Source: Rhytidiadelphus loreus (lineage: Eukaryota > Streptophyta > Bryopsida > Hypnales > Hylocomiaceae). Taken from it: a DNA stretch of 64,000 nucleotides. Position numbers and translations under genes: made by a program. This document shows positions 1-10,668 of the stretch, one piece after another. How positions within the stretch are numbered: position 1 is the first letter of the stretch; every line of letters starts with the position of its first letter. The notes beneath the pieces are model-generated. The model ran no database searches, was not told the DNA's origin, and saw only the letters and a list, made by a program, of their open reading frames with translations. The stretch spans positions 2,482,501 to 2,546,500 of the forward strand of contig OX344763.1 of NCBI GenBank assembly GCA_947034895.1, in the 5' to 3' direction.

Positions 1-116
1 CAATATTTCTTTCGGAGTGGACTGGTAGTTTATACTGGCCACTTCCTACACTTCATATCTTCAAGAAATGGAAATTTAGAGCGTTCAAAGACGATGTTTC
101 CTTTGAGAGAGCTAAC

Positions 117-2495
117 CTGAGCTGCAGTCTTTCGGTCAGTGTATGGTACAACACCTGTAATAAGTTCACTACCAAAAATCCAGTCAAGAGGTATCACGAT
201 CAGAAAAGAAGAAAACATTTGGCAGATTCTCAACAACATTACTTGACTAATGTGTTGAAATAGCATAGAACCACCACGACGTCCATCACATGAATAAGTT
301 TATCCTCTGAAAATTGCACAATTAACTTATGTTCAGCGTAAAAATATGCCGTTCTTTTTAGCCAGAGTGAAATATCATTAAGGGATTATAAACAAAATCC
401 ATTCAACCAAAATTGACAACGGGCGCTAAAAATCTTATCTAGAAACATCTATATGACTTGAAATGAATCACTTAGGAAGCTTCAAGGAAGGTAACAAATT
501 CCAATAGAAAGCCGAAATCATACCCTACAATTTTGAGCAATAGAAATATGTTCAATTCTCTTTAAAGACTTTTACATTCTGAAATAGATTTTTTGATTAA
601 AACTTAGGCAAGGAAGATACAAGGGGTCAAGGAAGAAGCATTATGAGGTACGTACTTGAGAGTGATGCCGTATCCATAAACATCAGACTTCTCCGATTGC
701 ACATCTTTCCTTAGAATTTCGGGAGCCATATATAAGAGGGTACCGACCATATTCTTTTTGTGGAATCCACCAGTTGGCTTTCCTGAAGATTTCCAATTTT
801 CTAAGCTGCTATTTGCAAGGTCTGCAACATGGGCAGCAAGCCCAAAGTCTGCTAAATGCGCATCCCAATTGCTGTCAAGCTGCAATGTACTCTCCGTCAA
901 CAAGCATACCAATACATCCGTACTTAGAGAAATGACATTCCAATCTTCTTCAAGAATATAGCACCCAAAATCCACAGCTTCTGGCCACTTTCATAACTAA
1001 AGAGTTCAAATGTATCATTTAGGAAGCTTCAAGGTAACAGAATGTACTAACAGAGAGAAAAAATCATAACTTACATTATTTTCGAACAATAGAAAAATGT
1101 CTTAGAAGTAACTACAATTGATTATTAGCTTCCAAGCACACCAAAAGAAGTTTCAAAGTACAACAATAAGCTCAAATTGAGAAGCACTAACCAAAATGTT
1201 GGCTGGCTTCACATCTCGGTGCACAATGCCCTCCTTGTGCAAGTATTGCAACGCCTTAGCTACAACACACCAAACTGAGATTCACTTATATTCACAAAGC
1301 AAAGAAACAACATAAAACTGCTCTCTACGATGAAAAAACTCAAACGTAATAGCAGGATAGCAAACTAACCCAATTGTGTTCCAATGATCATAACTTGCTG
1401 CAAAGAGGGTCGCCAATCAGACACGTGAAGAGCATCACCCAAGTTCCCATGCTCATAGAGCTCATACAGGAAGTAGTAGTCGGGTGGATAAGCACGTGCA
1501 CCAATCAAAGTAGCAACATTTGGATGATTCAACTTGCTATAGAACAAAAAACACAATCAGAACGATCTACACTTACAGTAAGAAGAAACTTTACTAGAAT
1601 CCGAGATCAACCCTAAAAATAAAGGTTGGAGAAAACATAATCAAAGAATTTGGGAATCAAAAACGAGAAGGATAACGCACCCAAGAATCTGCAATTCGGA
1701 GTGGAATCGGTTCATGTCATCAGTTGTAGACAGACGAGGCTTTTTCGCTGCTACGGACTTGCCACCAAACCGGGCTTCATATACTACACTTTCAGCCCCT
1801 GGACCATCAAATCAACCATAAGCCACAACATTGTACAAAATCAACACACATCATCCACTACATTGCAAATAGGAAATAATACACAGATGAGTATCACAAG
1901 TAAAATAGTGAATCCTTTCTCGTGGGAGAGGTTTTCCCATAAGTGGACTAAAATGCTACTGAGAATTGCACACTTAGAATCTAGTGAATATGACAATGAG
2001 GCTCACACTTTGAAAATTCATAACTCATTTTTACTATATCCAGATAACAAGAATTTAAGTGCATTGGAACACTATCTAAAAATAGGAACTAAACTCACAT
2101 TAAATATTTCCATTTTAATAAGAGAAACCACTCAAAACCATGCGAATGTATTCCCAACCTTATTAGAACATAAATTTTCTGAAATTCAAGCTTTTCATTA
2201 ACTACATGTTTGAAAATTTTCGGACGGATATGTAAGGTGTCAGCAGCAATCCACTAAACCAACCGATATCATTGAATTCCTGATAAATCGAAATGTAGTC
2301 TATAAACAGGAACCTTTGCCCACGTTCGATATTTTTTCTAAAAGTCTTACAAAGATGAGATTCTTACTTACCCCGAGCAATTTCAGTCACAATTTGGATT
2401 TCAGACTTAGGGATGTCCAAAGGAAAAGAATCGCTCCGACAGCATCCTCGAACACAAGTACTGGGAGAAGATTCCGAGCCCTTCCTTTCGGGCAT
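117..2495 (-). CDS. Protein kinase (TKL-like Ser/Thr kinase), 5' part; 3' end off window
   Basis: Six exons can be joined through GT-AG introns: 2495-2372, 1798-1681, 1536-1370, 1259-1192, 879-656 and 168-117. They give an open frame of exactly 251 codons that continues beyond the window. The start ATG (2493-2495) opens with MPERKGSES. Kinase landmarks by residue: modified glycine loop [11 protein letters not shown] (about 40-50), ATP lysine K60 in VAAKK, helix-C Glu about E76, catalytic HRDVKPAN (150-157), DFG (170-172), MAPE (210-213), then the C-lobe stretch [17 protein letters not shown] at the last visible exon. All catalytic residues are present, so it should be an active cytosolic kinase. 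Only one Gly of the GxGxxG loop remains. The C-lobe GVVPYTD stretch is familiar from a plant TKL-like kinase group of no settled name. No signal peptide or membrane segment is seen. Substrate and pathway are unknown. Exon joins are my inference, but all phases agree. Confidence 0.92.
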
Positions 2496-3240
2496 TGTGA
2501 CCAGTCTGTGAGCTTGCCAACCCTCGATCGCCAGTGTTCACAAAAAATTCTGCCAGATCAAAACCCTTAAAAAATTGAAATTGAAATTGAAAGAGAGATC
2601 TGATCGAAGCTCATTCACGGATCATATACACGTAGCCGCACCTTCACAACCAAAACTAAAATTCAAAATTCAAACGGAAAGAGATTTCAAAGCAAGCTCG
2701 TCGGAATCGTCAGGTTCTACAGTTGCGCTTTTCGAAATTGCAGTCTCGAAGAAATTATAAGACACTCATTCATTGACCAAATACAAGAAGCAGCATCTTC
2801 ACAACCGAGAAATACTACCTTGAAGGACAAATTGATGGGGGAGGGAAAGCTCAAATGAGATTTGCAAAAAGAATGTCTACAAGCTCAGAACACTTGGTTC
2901 AACCTGCATCGGTGAAGATGAACCCCAAAAGTGGAGACCAAATCGGACAAAAGTGGAGCACAGGAGCACAGGAACTGCTGGTTTGCAACGTGGAAGACCG
3001 CGTGACAGAAAGTGACGCCCCTCAAAAGGAAACCCAGAACTCTGTAATTGCACACTGACTGTGCACAGCACGATTCAGTCATTGGGGGGCGCTTGATTGG
3101 TAGAGTGAAGGACGCGGCACCCCATGACCAAGGAAGTCACCAAAAGGCGGCACCCATGACCAAGGACCAAGCTAGTCACCAAAATGCTTGGATTGTCTGG
3201 ATTATTGGATGAGTAGGTGCATTGTTTGTTTCTACCATCA
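2496..3240 (-). promoter_or_regulatory. Upstream region / probable 5' UTR and promoter of the kinase
   Basis: Directly upstream of the kinase ATG the base composition rises well above the A+T-rich surroundings until about 3.2 kb, as expected for a 5' UTR and promoter. A TATAAT on the minus strand near 2752-2757 lies about 260 bases before the ATG and could be a TATA box, but this is only a motif match. Short ORFs on both strands here look like chance frames. Confidence 0.4.
3114..3184. repeat. Two-copy direct repeat, 33-38 bp, in the kinase upstream region
   Basis: The block beginning GCGGCACCCCATGACCAAGG at 3114 recurs at 3147 with small indels. Both copies end in AGTCACCAAAA. It may be a local promoter duplication. 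Function unknown. Confidence 0.7.
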
Positions 3241-3339
3241 AGCTATGCATTGACTACTTTTTGGCCTCATCATCTTTTAACCCTTAAACGTTGGATAGAT
3301 GATAGGGAATCCTTCTAATAGGACAGAAGTGCATATGTA

Positions 3340-4240
3340 TGAGGAGTAGATTGGGGTAGTTTGTGTATAGTTATGAAATCTCTACTCTAAGACAAAGTTT
3401 GAAGTCCTTTATTTAACCCCTGAAGTCCCAAGGCCATTTTTCTATTAGAAACCACTCAAAATTGCCAATTCTGCTGCATTCACCTACAGAAGCTGAAAAC
3501 AGTTTTATTTTTTTATTTTTTTCCATTTTAGAATCTAACCGTAAGATCTTGTACTTCGCTTGTCCAAGATCATGTGCTAAGAATTTCATCAAATTTGACC
3601 ATATGGATTGGAAGATATTAGCATTCAAAGTTGGACAAAAAGTATCTTTTTAAGAACATGCTTCGATTGCCTGAAAAACAAGATTGTCCATAACTTTCTC
3701 ATAACTAGTCCAAATAAAATGAATCAAAGCTTCAGATGTAGACAAAAACATAATCTTTGAGGGGAAAAAAATTTATAAAAATTATTTTGAATCTTTTCAA
3801 ATTTTTTTGTGTTGCCAGTCGAGTTTAGTTCTAGGATTTTTGTGGTATAACTTTTGCTCCTAGGCACCAATAGAAATAAAAATTATATTTCCATAAAGCT
3901 AATTAGTTTTCCTATCTTATGAGAAAGTTTCAAAAAGTTTCACCAAAAATTGAGGTCATAGGAACTTGCCCAAAATTCACTTTGTTCCCCATGGGGACAA
4001 TGGGACTTTAGGGGTTAACACAATTTTAAATATGTTTGGAAAAAAATAAAAACATTAAGTGTAGATTGTTTATTACAACATTACAACCGTTGGAATTGGC
4101 ATTTTTCAATTCCATAAATAAATTGTTAAAAATTTATTATTTTGAATCATTCTCTACTTCTTTCTACTTATGATTTCTTCCTATATGTTGAACAATTCCA
4201 AATGATATAAAAAATTTCAAGCAAGTAGTCAACTTCCTTC
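3340..4240. repeat. Old dispersed repeat 'R', copy a, split by TTAA element T1
   Basis: The sequence on both sides of T1 (about 3355-3416 and 4015-4170) matches, in reverse complement, the stretch around 29640-29860, and more weakly 11380-11560. With T1 removed the two sides join at a single TTAA, as in the 29.8-kb copy. No coding capacity seen. Confidence 0.7.
3417..4014. mobile_element. TTAA-flanked non-autonomous DNA element T1 (598 bp)
   Basis: Termini are CCCCTGAAGTCCCA and TGGGACTTTAGGGG (inverted, one mismatch). TTAA lies on each side (3413-3416 and 4015-4018). The paralogous repeat at 29807-29810 has the same flanks with one TTAA and no insertion, so TTAA is the target duplication. 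A palindrome, TCCCCATGGGGA, lies about 20 bases inside the right end. No ORF of note. It is a shorter relative of T2 and T3. The target points to piggyBac, Kolobok or Sola3 type transposition (inference). Confidence 0.85.
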
Positions 4241-5190
4241 GAAAAAGGAATCCAAAGAGCACCCACCATTTGTTTTGGACATTTTTCCATACAAATGTGA
4301 CCTTATAAAGTGCAGTTGTCCAGTTTTTCTTAGGGCCCCAAAAGGATTTTTGTCACTCCAAATGCTAATATCTTGCAATCTTCATAGTGGAAATTTTTTA
4401 AATTTTTTCCACATGTTCTCTTACCAATTTACTACAAGATCCTATGGTTTATATGTATTTAAAAATGATTTCTTTCTAAAATTGGTACTTGTCCTAGAAA
4501 TGCTAGTTTTGAAGTAGTTTTGGTGAAAACAAGATCCAAATCATTTAGGGATAAAATAGCAAAAGCAATCCAAATTATTTGAAATGTTTTCAAGAGGTAC
4601 AAGTACCATTAGATATTAGTGTGAAAAATTTCCGAATTAGTTTTTTATTTTTTTACACCCAAAATAGTGACAATAAAGATCTTCAAGTCAAATTTGTCTA
4701 TTAAACCAAATTTATCCTTTGATTTAATTGATGCATAAAATTTTAATATTTTTGGCTAGTAGAAAAACATATTTTCTATTTAGGCTATTTTTTTCAAAAA
4801 CATTGATGCAAAAATCAAATTATTGTGACTTTTTAAAGTGAAAGGTGGACATAAAATTATATCAACTATAATATATGTATATGTATATATATAAATATTA
4901 GAATAATCTGAATTTTTTACCATAAATGAAGATTAGAATGAAAAACTTAATCATATAATTTAAATTTGAAATTCATTTTAAAAGAAAAAAATATGAATGA
5001 AAAACACAACATACTTTATTATTTGAGTTTTAACACATGGAGCTTGCAGGTGCAATAATTCCTTCAACTTTTCAAAATTTTCAAAATTTGAAGATGAAGT
5101 AGAATGTTATTTTGTTAAGCTTCATTTTCTTAGTTTAAATCAAATATCAAAAATGGTGTCAATAATCAAAAGCATGTGTATTGCTTTAAT
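4241..5190. other. Gene-free A+T-rich stretch
   Basis: Very A+T-rich with homopolymer runs and a short TA/TG-rich tract near 4870-4895. One 80-codon open frame (4275-4517) has no recognisable features and looks like a chance frame. Confidence 0.5.
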
Positions 5191-5197
5191 GTTTTTT

Positions 5198-5230
5198 TGA
5201 GCTCATTGTGTCACATTGACAATGAGCTCA
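5198..5230. repeat. Perfect 12-bp stem hairpin
   Basis: TGAGCTCATTGT and its exact reverse complement are separated by nine bases. It is not at a gene end, so a terminator role is unlikely; probably a transposon remnant. Confidence 0.7.
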
Positions 5231-5410
5231 GAAGTGGTAGTAACTGCCATTAACATATTGTTTTTTCTCATATAACAAGGTGCTTCAAATGTGGTTCTTG
5301 TTTATGAAAACTTCATCACAATCATAAGGCAGTCTGTTGTAAAGGCAACCGTCTTTTTCAAGTTGATGGCCCCATGATTAGCTTTGAAATGGATATGAGG
5401 TGGTCTTTAA

Positions 5411-6319
5411 TCCCTAAAAGACCATTGTCCCTTCAAGGGACAAATGGGATTAAACCTACGGGCTCAATTTTTATCATAGTTCTTTTCTAAATTTTTTAGA
5501 TATAGAAAAAAAACAATTAGCTCCATGGGAATTTTCTTTTTTTCAATCAATGCCCGGGAACAAAAGTTATGTCCAAATAAGCTCAAAGCCTCAAAATAAG
5601 GGAGAAGGGTCAACAAAAAAAAATTCAAAATTTGAACTTTAATTTTTTTAATTTTTTTTCTCGTTGATTATATTTTTGTCAACATGGTAATCTTTGATTT
5701 ATTCCATTTGGATTTGTTATGAGAAAATTATGGACAATCTTGTTTTTTGGGCAATTAGAGCATCTTCTTGAAAAAATAACTTGGAGGACTCATTTCTAAA
5801 TGCAATTTTTATAGTTAAAAAAAAAAAGTTCCACATGGTTTAGCTTGCTTCCTAGAACAATCTCACCATTGGAATTAGTGCGTTTTGATTCCATTTTGGA
5901 GAAATTAATAATCTATATTTTCCTTCTATTTCATACCTGTAGTTTTCTTAAAGAATAAAAATTAAGTTTTCCAGAGATTATTATTTTTCCTAGACACTCA
6001 ACTCAATTGCCCAGAATAATAATTTAAAGCTCAAAACTCTATAGTGCAAGAATTTGAATTTAAGAAGGTTCAAAGTCAAATAATCTAATCACGTAGTGCA
6101 CTAAAAAGCTTATTTCTTTTCCACTTTGAACACAAATATCTTGCAATTTGTGTGGTCAAAAATTTTGAAATTTTTTCCACACATTTTCATACTAGTTAGG
6201 TGTAAGATTCTACAATTAGATGTGCAAGAAAAAATAATTTTCAATTTTTTTTTCTCTTTGCTATAGAAATGGCAGTTTTTAGTGTTTTTGGCACAAAAAA
6301 GGCCTTGATCCTTTAGGGG
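5411..6319. mobile_element. TTAA-type element T2 (about 909 bp), inverted relative to T1
   Basis: The left end is TTAA then TCCCTAAAAGACCATTGTCC; the right end is CCTTTAGGGG then TTCA (the duplication has one change). The subterminal palindrome TGTCCCTTCAAGGGACA lies just inside the left end, corresponding to the right end of T1 and T3. Interior homology to T3 runs in the opposite orientation. No transposase ORF. Confidence 0.7.
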
Positions 6320-6409
6320 TTCAATGGCCTCTTTAGCCACTAAGTGGATCAAGGAAAAAGACTTATTTATTTTAAGAACCTATCATTCTCCTTGGTTTTT
6401 CCACAAGTT

Positions 6410-6636
6410 GCAAAGTGGACGAATTTTGGGAGACCTATGGTCACAAATAGATACCTATGACACAAATCTTTGAAAATTCAATAATACCCCAAAATATGTG
6501 AAATCACTTATATTACTTTTGGCATCTATTTTTCTCTCTGAAAAATGAGCTAAAAATATTCCCGTCCACGGAAGTTCACGAAGTTTATGAAAAAGGCAAA
6601 CCAACCCTTAAGGTGTCACTTTTAGAGCAAACTACC
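6410..6636. mobile_element. Remnant of the TA-flanked 'GCTCTAAAAGCG' MITE family
   Basis: Interior text such as GGACGAATTTTGGGAGACCT and the end CACTTTTAGAGCAAACTACC match the elements at 25869-26277 and 31798-32213. The left end is lost. Confidence 0.65.
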
Positions 6637-6961
6637 AATCTTTAGATGTGTATTTGATTTCTACAATCCATTTTGCAATTCCTGGTTCTTTGATAATATA
6701 TCAATTGTGTTGAAACCATGTTTGATTTGTTGAGGTGACTAATAAAGTATTCTTAATTTCAACAATCCAATGAGGTAGTTGTGAAAGAGAGAGCAATCTG
6801 TACCAACACAAAACATTTCATCCTCAAATATTGGAGAAGTTGTTTGCATCTTTGTTGTTGCTACTTTACGCATGCTTGAAACATTAATTTCTGTAAGCAC
6901 TTGGCTAGAAAACTTTTCCCATGAGATTCATACTCTATATTGACTATCCTTCTTTCATTAA

Positions 6962-7607
6962 CCCCAAAATGACCCTGGAATTACCTAAGCTTCTAGGAAT
7001 TTGTTCTAAATTGAACAAAAAGCCAACATTTTGATAAGTTGTATCATGTTTTTTTGAATTGTAACCGTATAAAATCAATCTAGACATGTTAGAGATCACA
7101 TTAGAAAAGAAAACACAACAATATCTCTTATGGATTGAAAGATTATAGTATTTGATCATGAGGGTGTTAAAATTGTGAAAGTGATTTGAAGTCTTTCAAT
7201 CCTCTTTTCACATGTCAAATCCAAAAATTTGGGCACCAAAAAAATATAAGGTTAAAGGGCCTAATATGCATAATCCCAATCAATTTATGACTTTTCAAAA
7301 TATACTCTACAATTTTTTTAAATGAATTTCTAATGTGATTTTTTCTTAAAGATCTAGTGTATTTGATGCTCCTTCTCGAGAGCCCTCAAGACTACAAAAA
7401 GTCAAGATTGCAATGGACCCCGTGCACAAAATCTTGAATAGAAAAATCATAATCAATCATTTTCAAAATCAGATTTTTGAAGCTAAAACTAGACTTCAAA
7501 AAGATTTTTTCAAAAATATAAACTACTAAAAAAATTAATTTAATAAGGTTTTATTTAACTTCAAAAATTGGTCAAGGACACATTCTGTCCTCAAGGTCAT
7601 TTTGGGG
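6962..7607. mobile_element. TTAA-flanked element T8 (646 bp)
   Basis: Termini are CCCCAAAATGACC and GGTCATTTTGGGG, a perfect 13-bp inverted pair, with TTAA at 6958-6961 and 7608-7611. A subterminal palindrome GGACACATTCTGTCC lies about 20 bases inside the right end. The interior is homologous to the nested element at 30101-30761 and the fragment at 13745-13990. No coding capacity. Confidence 0.85.
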
Positions 7608-7611
7608 TTAA

Positions 7612-7698
7612 GGTAACTCCACCTATGACATGCAAAACTTGGGACCAGCCCAATGAAGGTAAAAAAAATTCATCATGAGTAGTACATTTCACAAGACA
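7612..7698. mobile_element. Left-end fragment of the 'AGGTAACT...CCTATGACA' MITE
   Basis: AGGTAACTCCACCTATGACA begins at the TTAA that ends T8 and resembles the left end of the 57778-57925 MITE. The rest is missing; the CACTA-like element follows. Confidence 0.5.
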
Positions 7699-8160
7699 CA
7701 CTACAACAACGGCAATGTTTTATGACTGCAAAAATATGACTAAGGATGACTGGCGACTACTCGCAATCATATTCTTGGAGGTCAATACCTTGGGGAAAAA
7801 TATGACTGCAAAATATGACTGCCAGTCGTTTTTGGACCTTGTACTTCACAAGCGTATATTATACGTCCGTTGAGGACACCAAAGTACTTCATAGGGAACG
7901 GTAGAGAACTCGTTTGAGAACACTGAGTTATATTATTAATCATATTTTCATGGTAGTAACATTTTTTGTTTTTGGGCAACCTAAGAAAAACATAGACAAT
8001 CAAAAAATATATAGACAAGCCATTGTTTAAAATTTTGAAACCTAATCATTACTTTTTAAGGGTTTTGAAACCGTAGCCGTCATTTTTTTAGGATTTTGAA
8101 ATCCTAGCTACTACTTTTGACTCTTCTTCCTTACCTTTTGTTGTCTCTTGTCTCTTGTCT

Positions 8161-8345
8161 CTTTGAGTTCACTCTTGTTTCTTAGTTGTTGTGTTTTGTT
8201 GCATTTTGAGTTCACTCTTGTTTCTTAATTGTTGTGTTTTGTTACATCCTGAATTCACTCTTGCTTCTTAGTTGTTGTCTTTTGTTGCATCTTGAGTTAA
8301 TCTTACTTCTTAGAGTTGTTGTCTTTTGTTGCATCTTCACTCTTG
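8161..8345. repeat. T-rich tandem repeat, about 43 bp x 4, inside the CACTA-like element
   Basis: A unit beginning TTGAGTTCACTCTTGTTTCT recurs about every 43-44 bases with point changes, then degenerates into a TTCTT-rich tract to about 8600. The 115-codon frame reading through it (8326-8673) is Phe/Leu/Cys/Ser-rich low complexity and is not taken as a gene. Confidence 0.75.
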
Positions 8346-9129
8346 TTTCTTTTTCTTTTTTTCTTGCATCTTAATTCTTTCTTCTTCTTATTTCTTATTT
8401 TTTACTTTTTGTTCTCTCTCTTTGTTTCTTATTTCTTTTTGTTGCATCTTAACTCTTTTTTGTTGTTTCTTGTTACTTCTTAATAGTTGCTCCTTATTGT
8501 TTCTTGTGCATCTTAACTTGTATTTGTTGTTATCTTTTAGCACTTGTTGCCTTTTTTCTTCTTGTTCCTTGCATCACCACTGTTTTTCTTCTTACCCTAA
8601 ATTTGTATTACATATTTTCTATTGTTGTAAACTTTTGAAGATTGAGCTTTGTTGTATGTTCATTAAAAATTAACCTCCTATTTCTTTAATTGTATATGCA
8701 AGCAACAAAATTGGAACAAAGTCATTGGAAGCTACTTGCAACTCACTTCATATTATTGTAAGAAATATAGTCTCTATTGACTTGTGTAAATAATTCACTA
8801 TGATATACATATTTTGTATTTGTGACTAATAAATTATAAATGTCATTGAAAGGAGTCACATTCCTTCTTATATATTCCCTCTCCAATATAATTGTTTCTT
8901 GTATATCTTTAAAATCATATGTATTTGTTTTTAACTACATGAAATCTTTTATTCAATTGTTAAATCATTTTAATGTATGATTGCAAATATGCTTAGGTAT
9001 CCTACAACCGTTGTATAATTTGTTCAATTCATAGTTCAAAATGCATATCAATAAAAAAATGACTACTTGGAGTCACAAATTGATTATAATAATTTCCAAA
9101 AAATGACTAAGTGCTCTCAATATGATTGA

Positions 9130-9690
9130 AAAATATGACTAAAAAGAATCGTTTTACAAATCATCAAAAAATATGATTGAGAAGAGTCATTTTACAAATC
9201 ATCAAATAATATGACTGAAAAGAGTCATTTTACAAATCATCAAAAAATATGACTGAAAAGAGTCGTTTTACAAATCATCAAAAAATATGACTTACTGTAG
9301 TCATATTTCACATGACTGCAAAATATGACTTACCGCAGTCATATTCCACATGACTGTAAAATATGACACACTGCAGTCATATTCCACATGACTACAAAAT
9401 ATGACTCATCACAATCATATTCCACGTCATCAAAAAATATGACTCACCGCAATCATATTTCACGTCATCAAAAAATATGACTCACCGCAGTCATATTTAA
9501 TAATAACAAAAAATATGACTCACCACAGTCATATTCCACGTCATCAAAAAATATGACTCAATGCAGTCATATTCCACAAAATATAACTGACTACAGTCAT
9601 ATTCCACGTTTTTAAAAAATATGAGTCAATGTAGTCATATTTCATAGTAATAAAAAATATGACTGACCGCAGTCATATTCCACGTAGGAT
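9130..9690. repeat. Arrays of small palindromes (AATATGACT...AGTCATATT)
   Basis: Two adjoining arrays. About 9130-9290 holds roughly four 38-39-bp units ending TTTTACAAATCATC. About 9290-9690 holds some ten units of about 40 bases, each with ATATGACT, six spacer bases, then AGTCATAT, and often followed by TCCACGTCATC. Each unit can form an 8-bp stem. The same ATATGACT word is scattered near both ends of the host element. Confidence 0.85.
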
Positions 9691-9960
9691 TTTTTCATTT
9701 AGCCGGGCAACTCAAGAAAAAGTCAAAGAAAGTCAAAATATACGCCTTGTTGGCATACTATGGCTAATTATGGGTATTTATACCCCTCAACTTATATGAC
9801 TACCAATATGACTGATGTCTGAAGCGACTGCTTCTAAACGACTACAGTCAGTCATATTCCAAGTCATCTATAGTGATTTCTGCGCGAGTCATATTTTTTT
9901 ATTTTACGACTCACTGCAGTCGTTTAGAAGCAATCATAAAACATTGCTTTTGTTGTAGTG

Positions 9961-10245
9961 ATCCCACCCGTCCAAATGCCCGTCGACGGAAGCTTGCCCG
10001 TCCAGTGCATCCGTCTAGCGCGTCCGTCTAACATGTCTGTCGAGCGCGTCCGTCGACAAAGAACGTCCATCCATTTCTATAGTTTTCATCCTCTGTCAAC
10101 GGTTCTCGTACAGATTTCATCTTGACGGACGCCGGGGATGAATCCGGACGTCCGAACGTGACGTGACAGGGACAACCTTGGTCCTTGGGGTTTTCTGTTG
10201 AGGCTAAGAATCTCTTGTCATTCAAGGCATTACGTACATACATCT
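9961..10245. other. G+C-rich stretch with repeated CGTCCGTC motif
   Basis: Just outside the CACTA-like right end, GCCCGTC or GCGTCCGTC recurs roughly every 13 bases from 9966 to about 10062. The rise in G+C is abrupt. A 71-codon minus-strand frame (10028-10243) shows no recognisable domain. It may be part of an older repeat. Confidence 0.5.
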
Positions 10246-10524
10246 AGAGGACAATGTAAACTTACAAGTGATCATTGAAATTTTGTGCATCAAAAAATCC
10301 AGTACATTAAAATTTTGGAGGGTCAATTAACTAAGTCACAATAGATTTATCCTTTGCTTCAATTCTCTTGTTCCTAGCCAGCTGCAACATGGTTGTGTGT
10401 AGGTAATCTTGACTCCTTGTAAGTACTGAAAAACTAACTCACCTCATGAATCTTGACTGTAGAGTCTTCCTGGCACGTGGCACTCGAGGCAGGAGCATCT
10501 TCTTCAGCATATATATCCCTGCAG

Positions 10525-10668
10525 CCAAATCACTTACAATACTCAAGGAATATGCATTGTAACACAATGAACCCAAATCACTTACAACATGCAATGAATA
10601 TGCATTGTAACGCAATGAACCCAAATCACTTACAACATGCAATGAATATGCATTGTAACGCAATGAAC
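10525..10668. repeat. 48-bp tandem repeat, 3 copies
   Basis: The unit starts CCAAATCACTTACAACATGC. Copies two and three are virtually identical; copy one differs at several bases. As 48 is a multiple of three, both strands read open through it (frames at 10453-10683 plus and 10439-10690 minus), which probably explains those frames without a gene. Confidence 0.9.

Larger units (their letters stand above)
7699..9960. mobile_element. Non-autonomous CACTA-like (En/Spm type) element, 2.26 kb
   Basis: Ends CACTACAACAACGGCAATG and the inverted partner CATTGCTTTTGTTGTAGTG form a roughly 31-bp terminal inverted repeat with a few mismatches, continuing with TTTTATGA[C/T]TGC. CACTA is the hallmark terminus of the CMC superfamily. 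Flanking triplets (ACA at left, ATC at right) do not match, so the 3-bp target duplication is lost or one end has been rearranged. The interior holds a pyrimidine-rich tandem block (8161-8345) and palindrome arrays (9130-9690), but no transposase. En/Spm-type elements carry subterminal transposase-binding repeats, and the palindromes could play that part (inference). Confidence 0.75.

Noticed and set aside
1650..2201. 183-codon plus-strand open frame
   Set aside because: It runs antisense through kinase exon 1681-1798 and its intron, with no family features; the minus-strand kinase explains the locus.
3413..4018. Reading the TTAA elements as PIF/Harbinger with a TTA or TAA duplication
   Set aside because: A 3-bp reading makes the termini asymmetric, while the paralogous empty site has exactly one TTAA, so the 4-bp duplication is simpler.
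8326..8673. 115-codon plus-strand frame rich in Phe, Leu, Cys and Ser
   Set aside because: Product of a pyrimidine-rich tandem tract inside the CACTA-like element; low complexity only.
9290..9690. Regular palindromic repeats that superficially recall a CRISPR array
   Set aside because: Plant nuclear context, no unique spacers of constant length, and the array lies within transposon termini.
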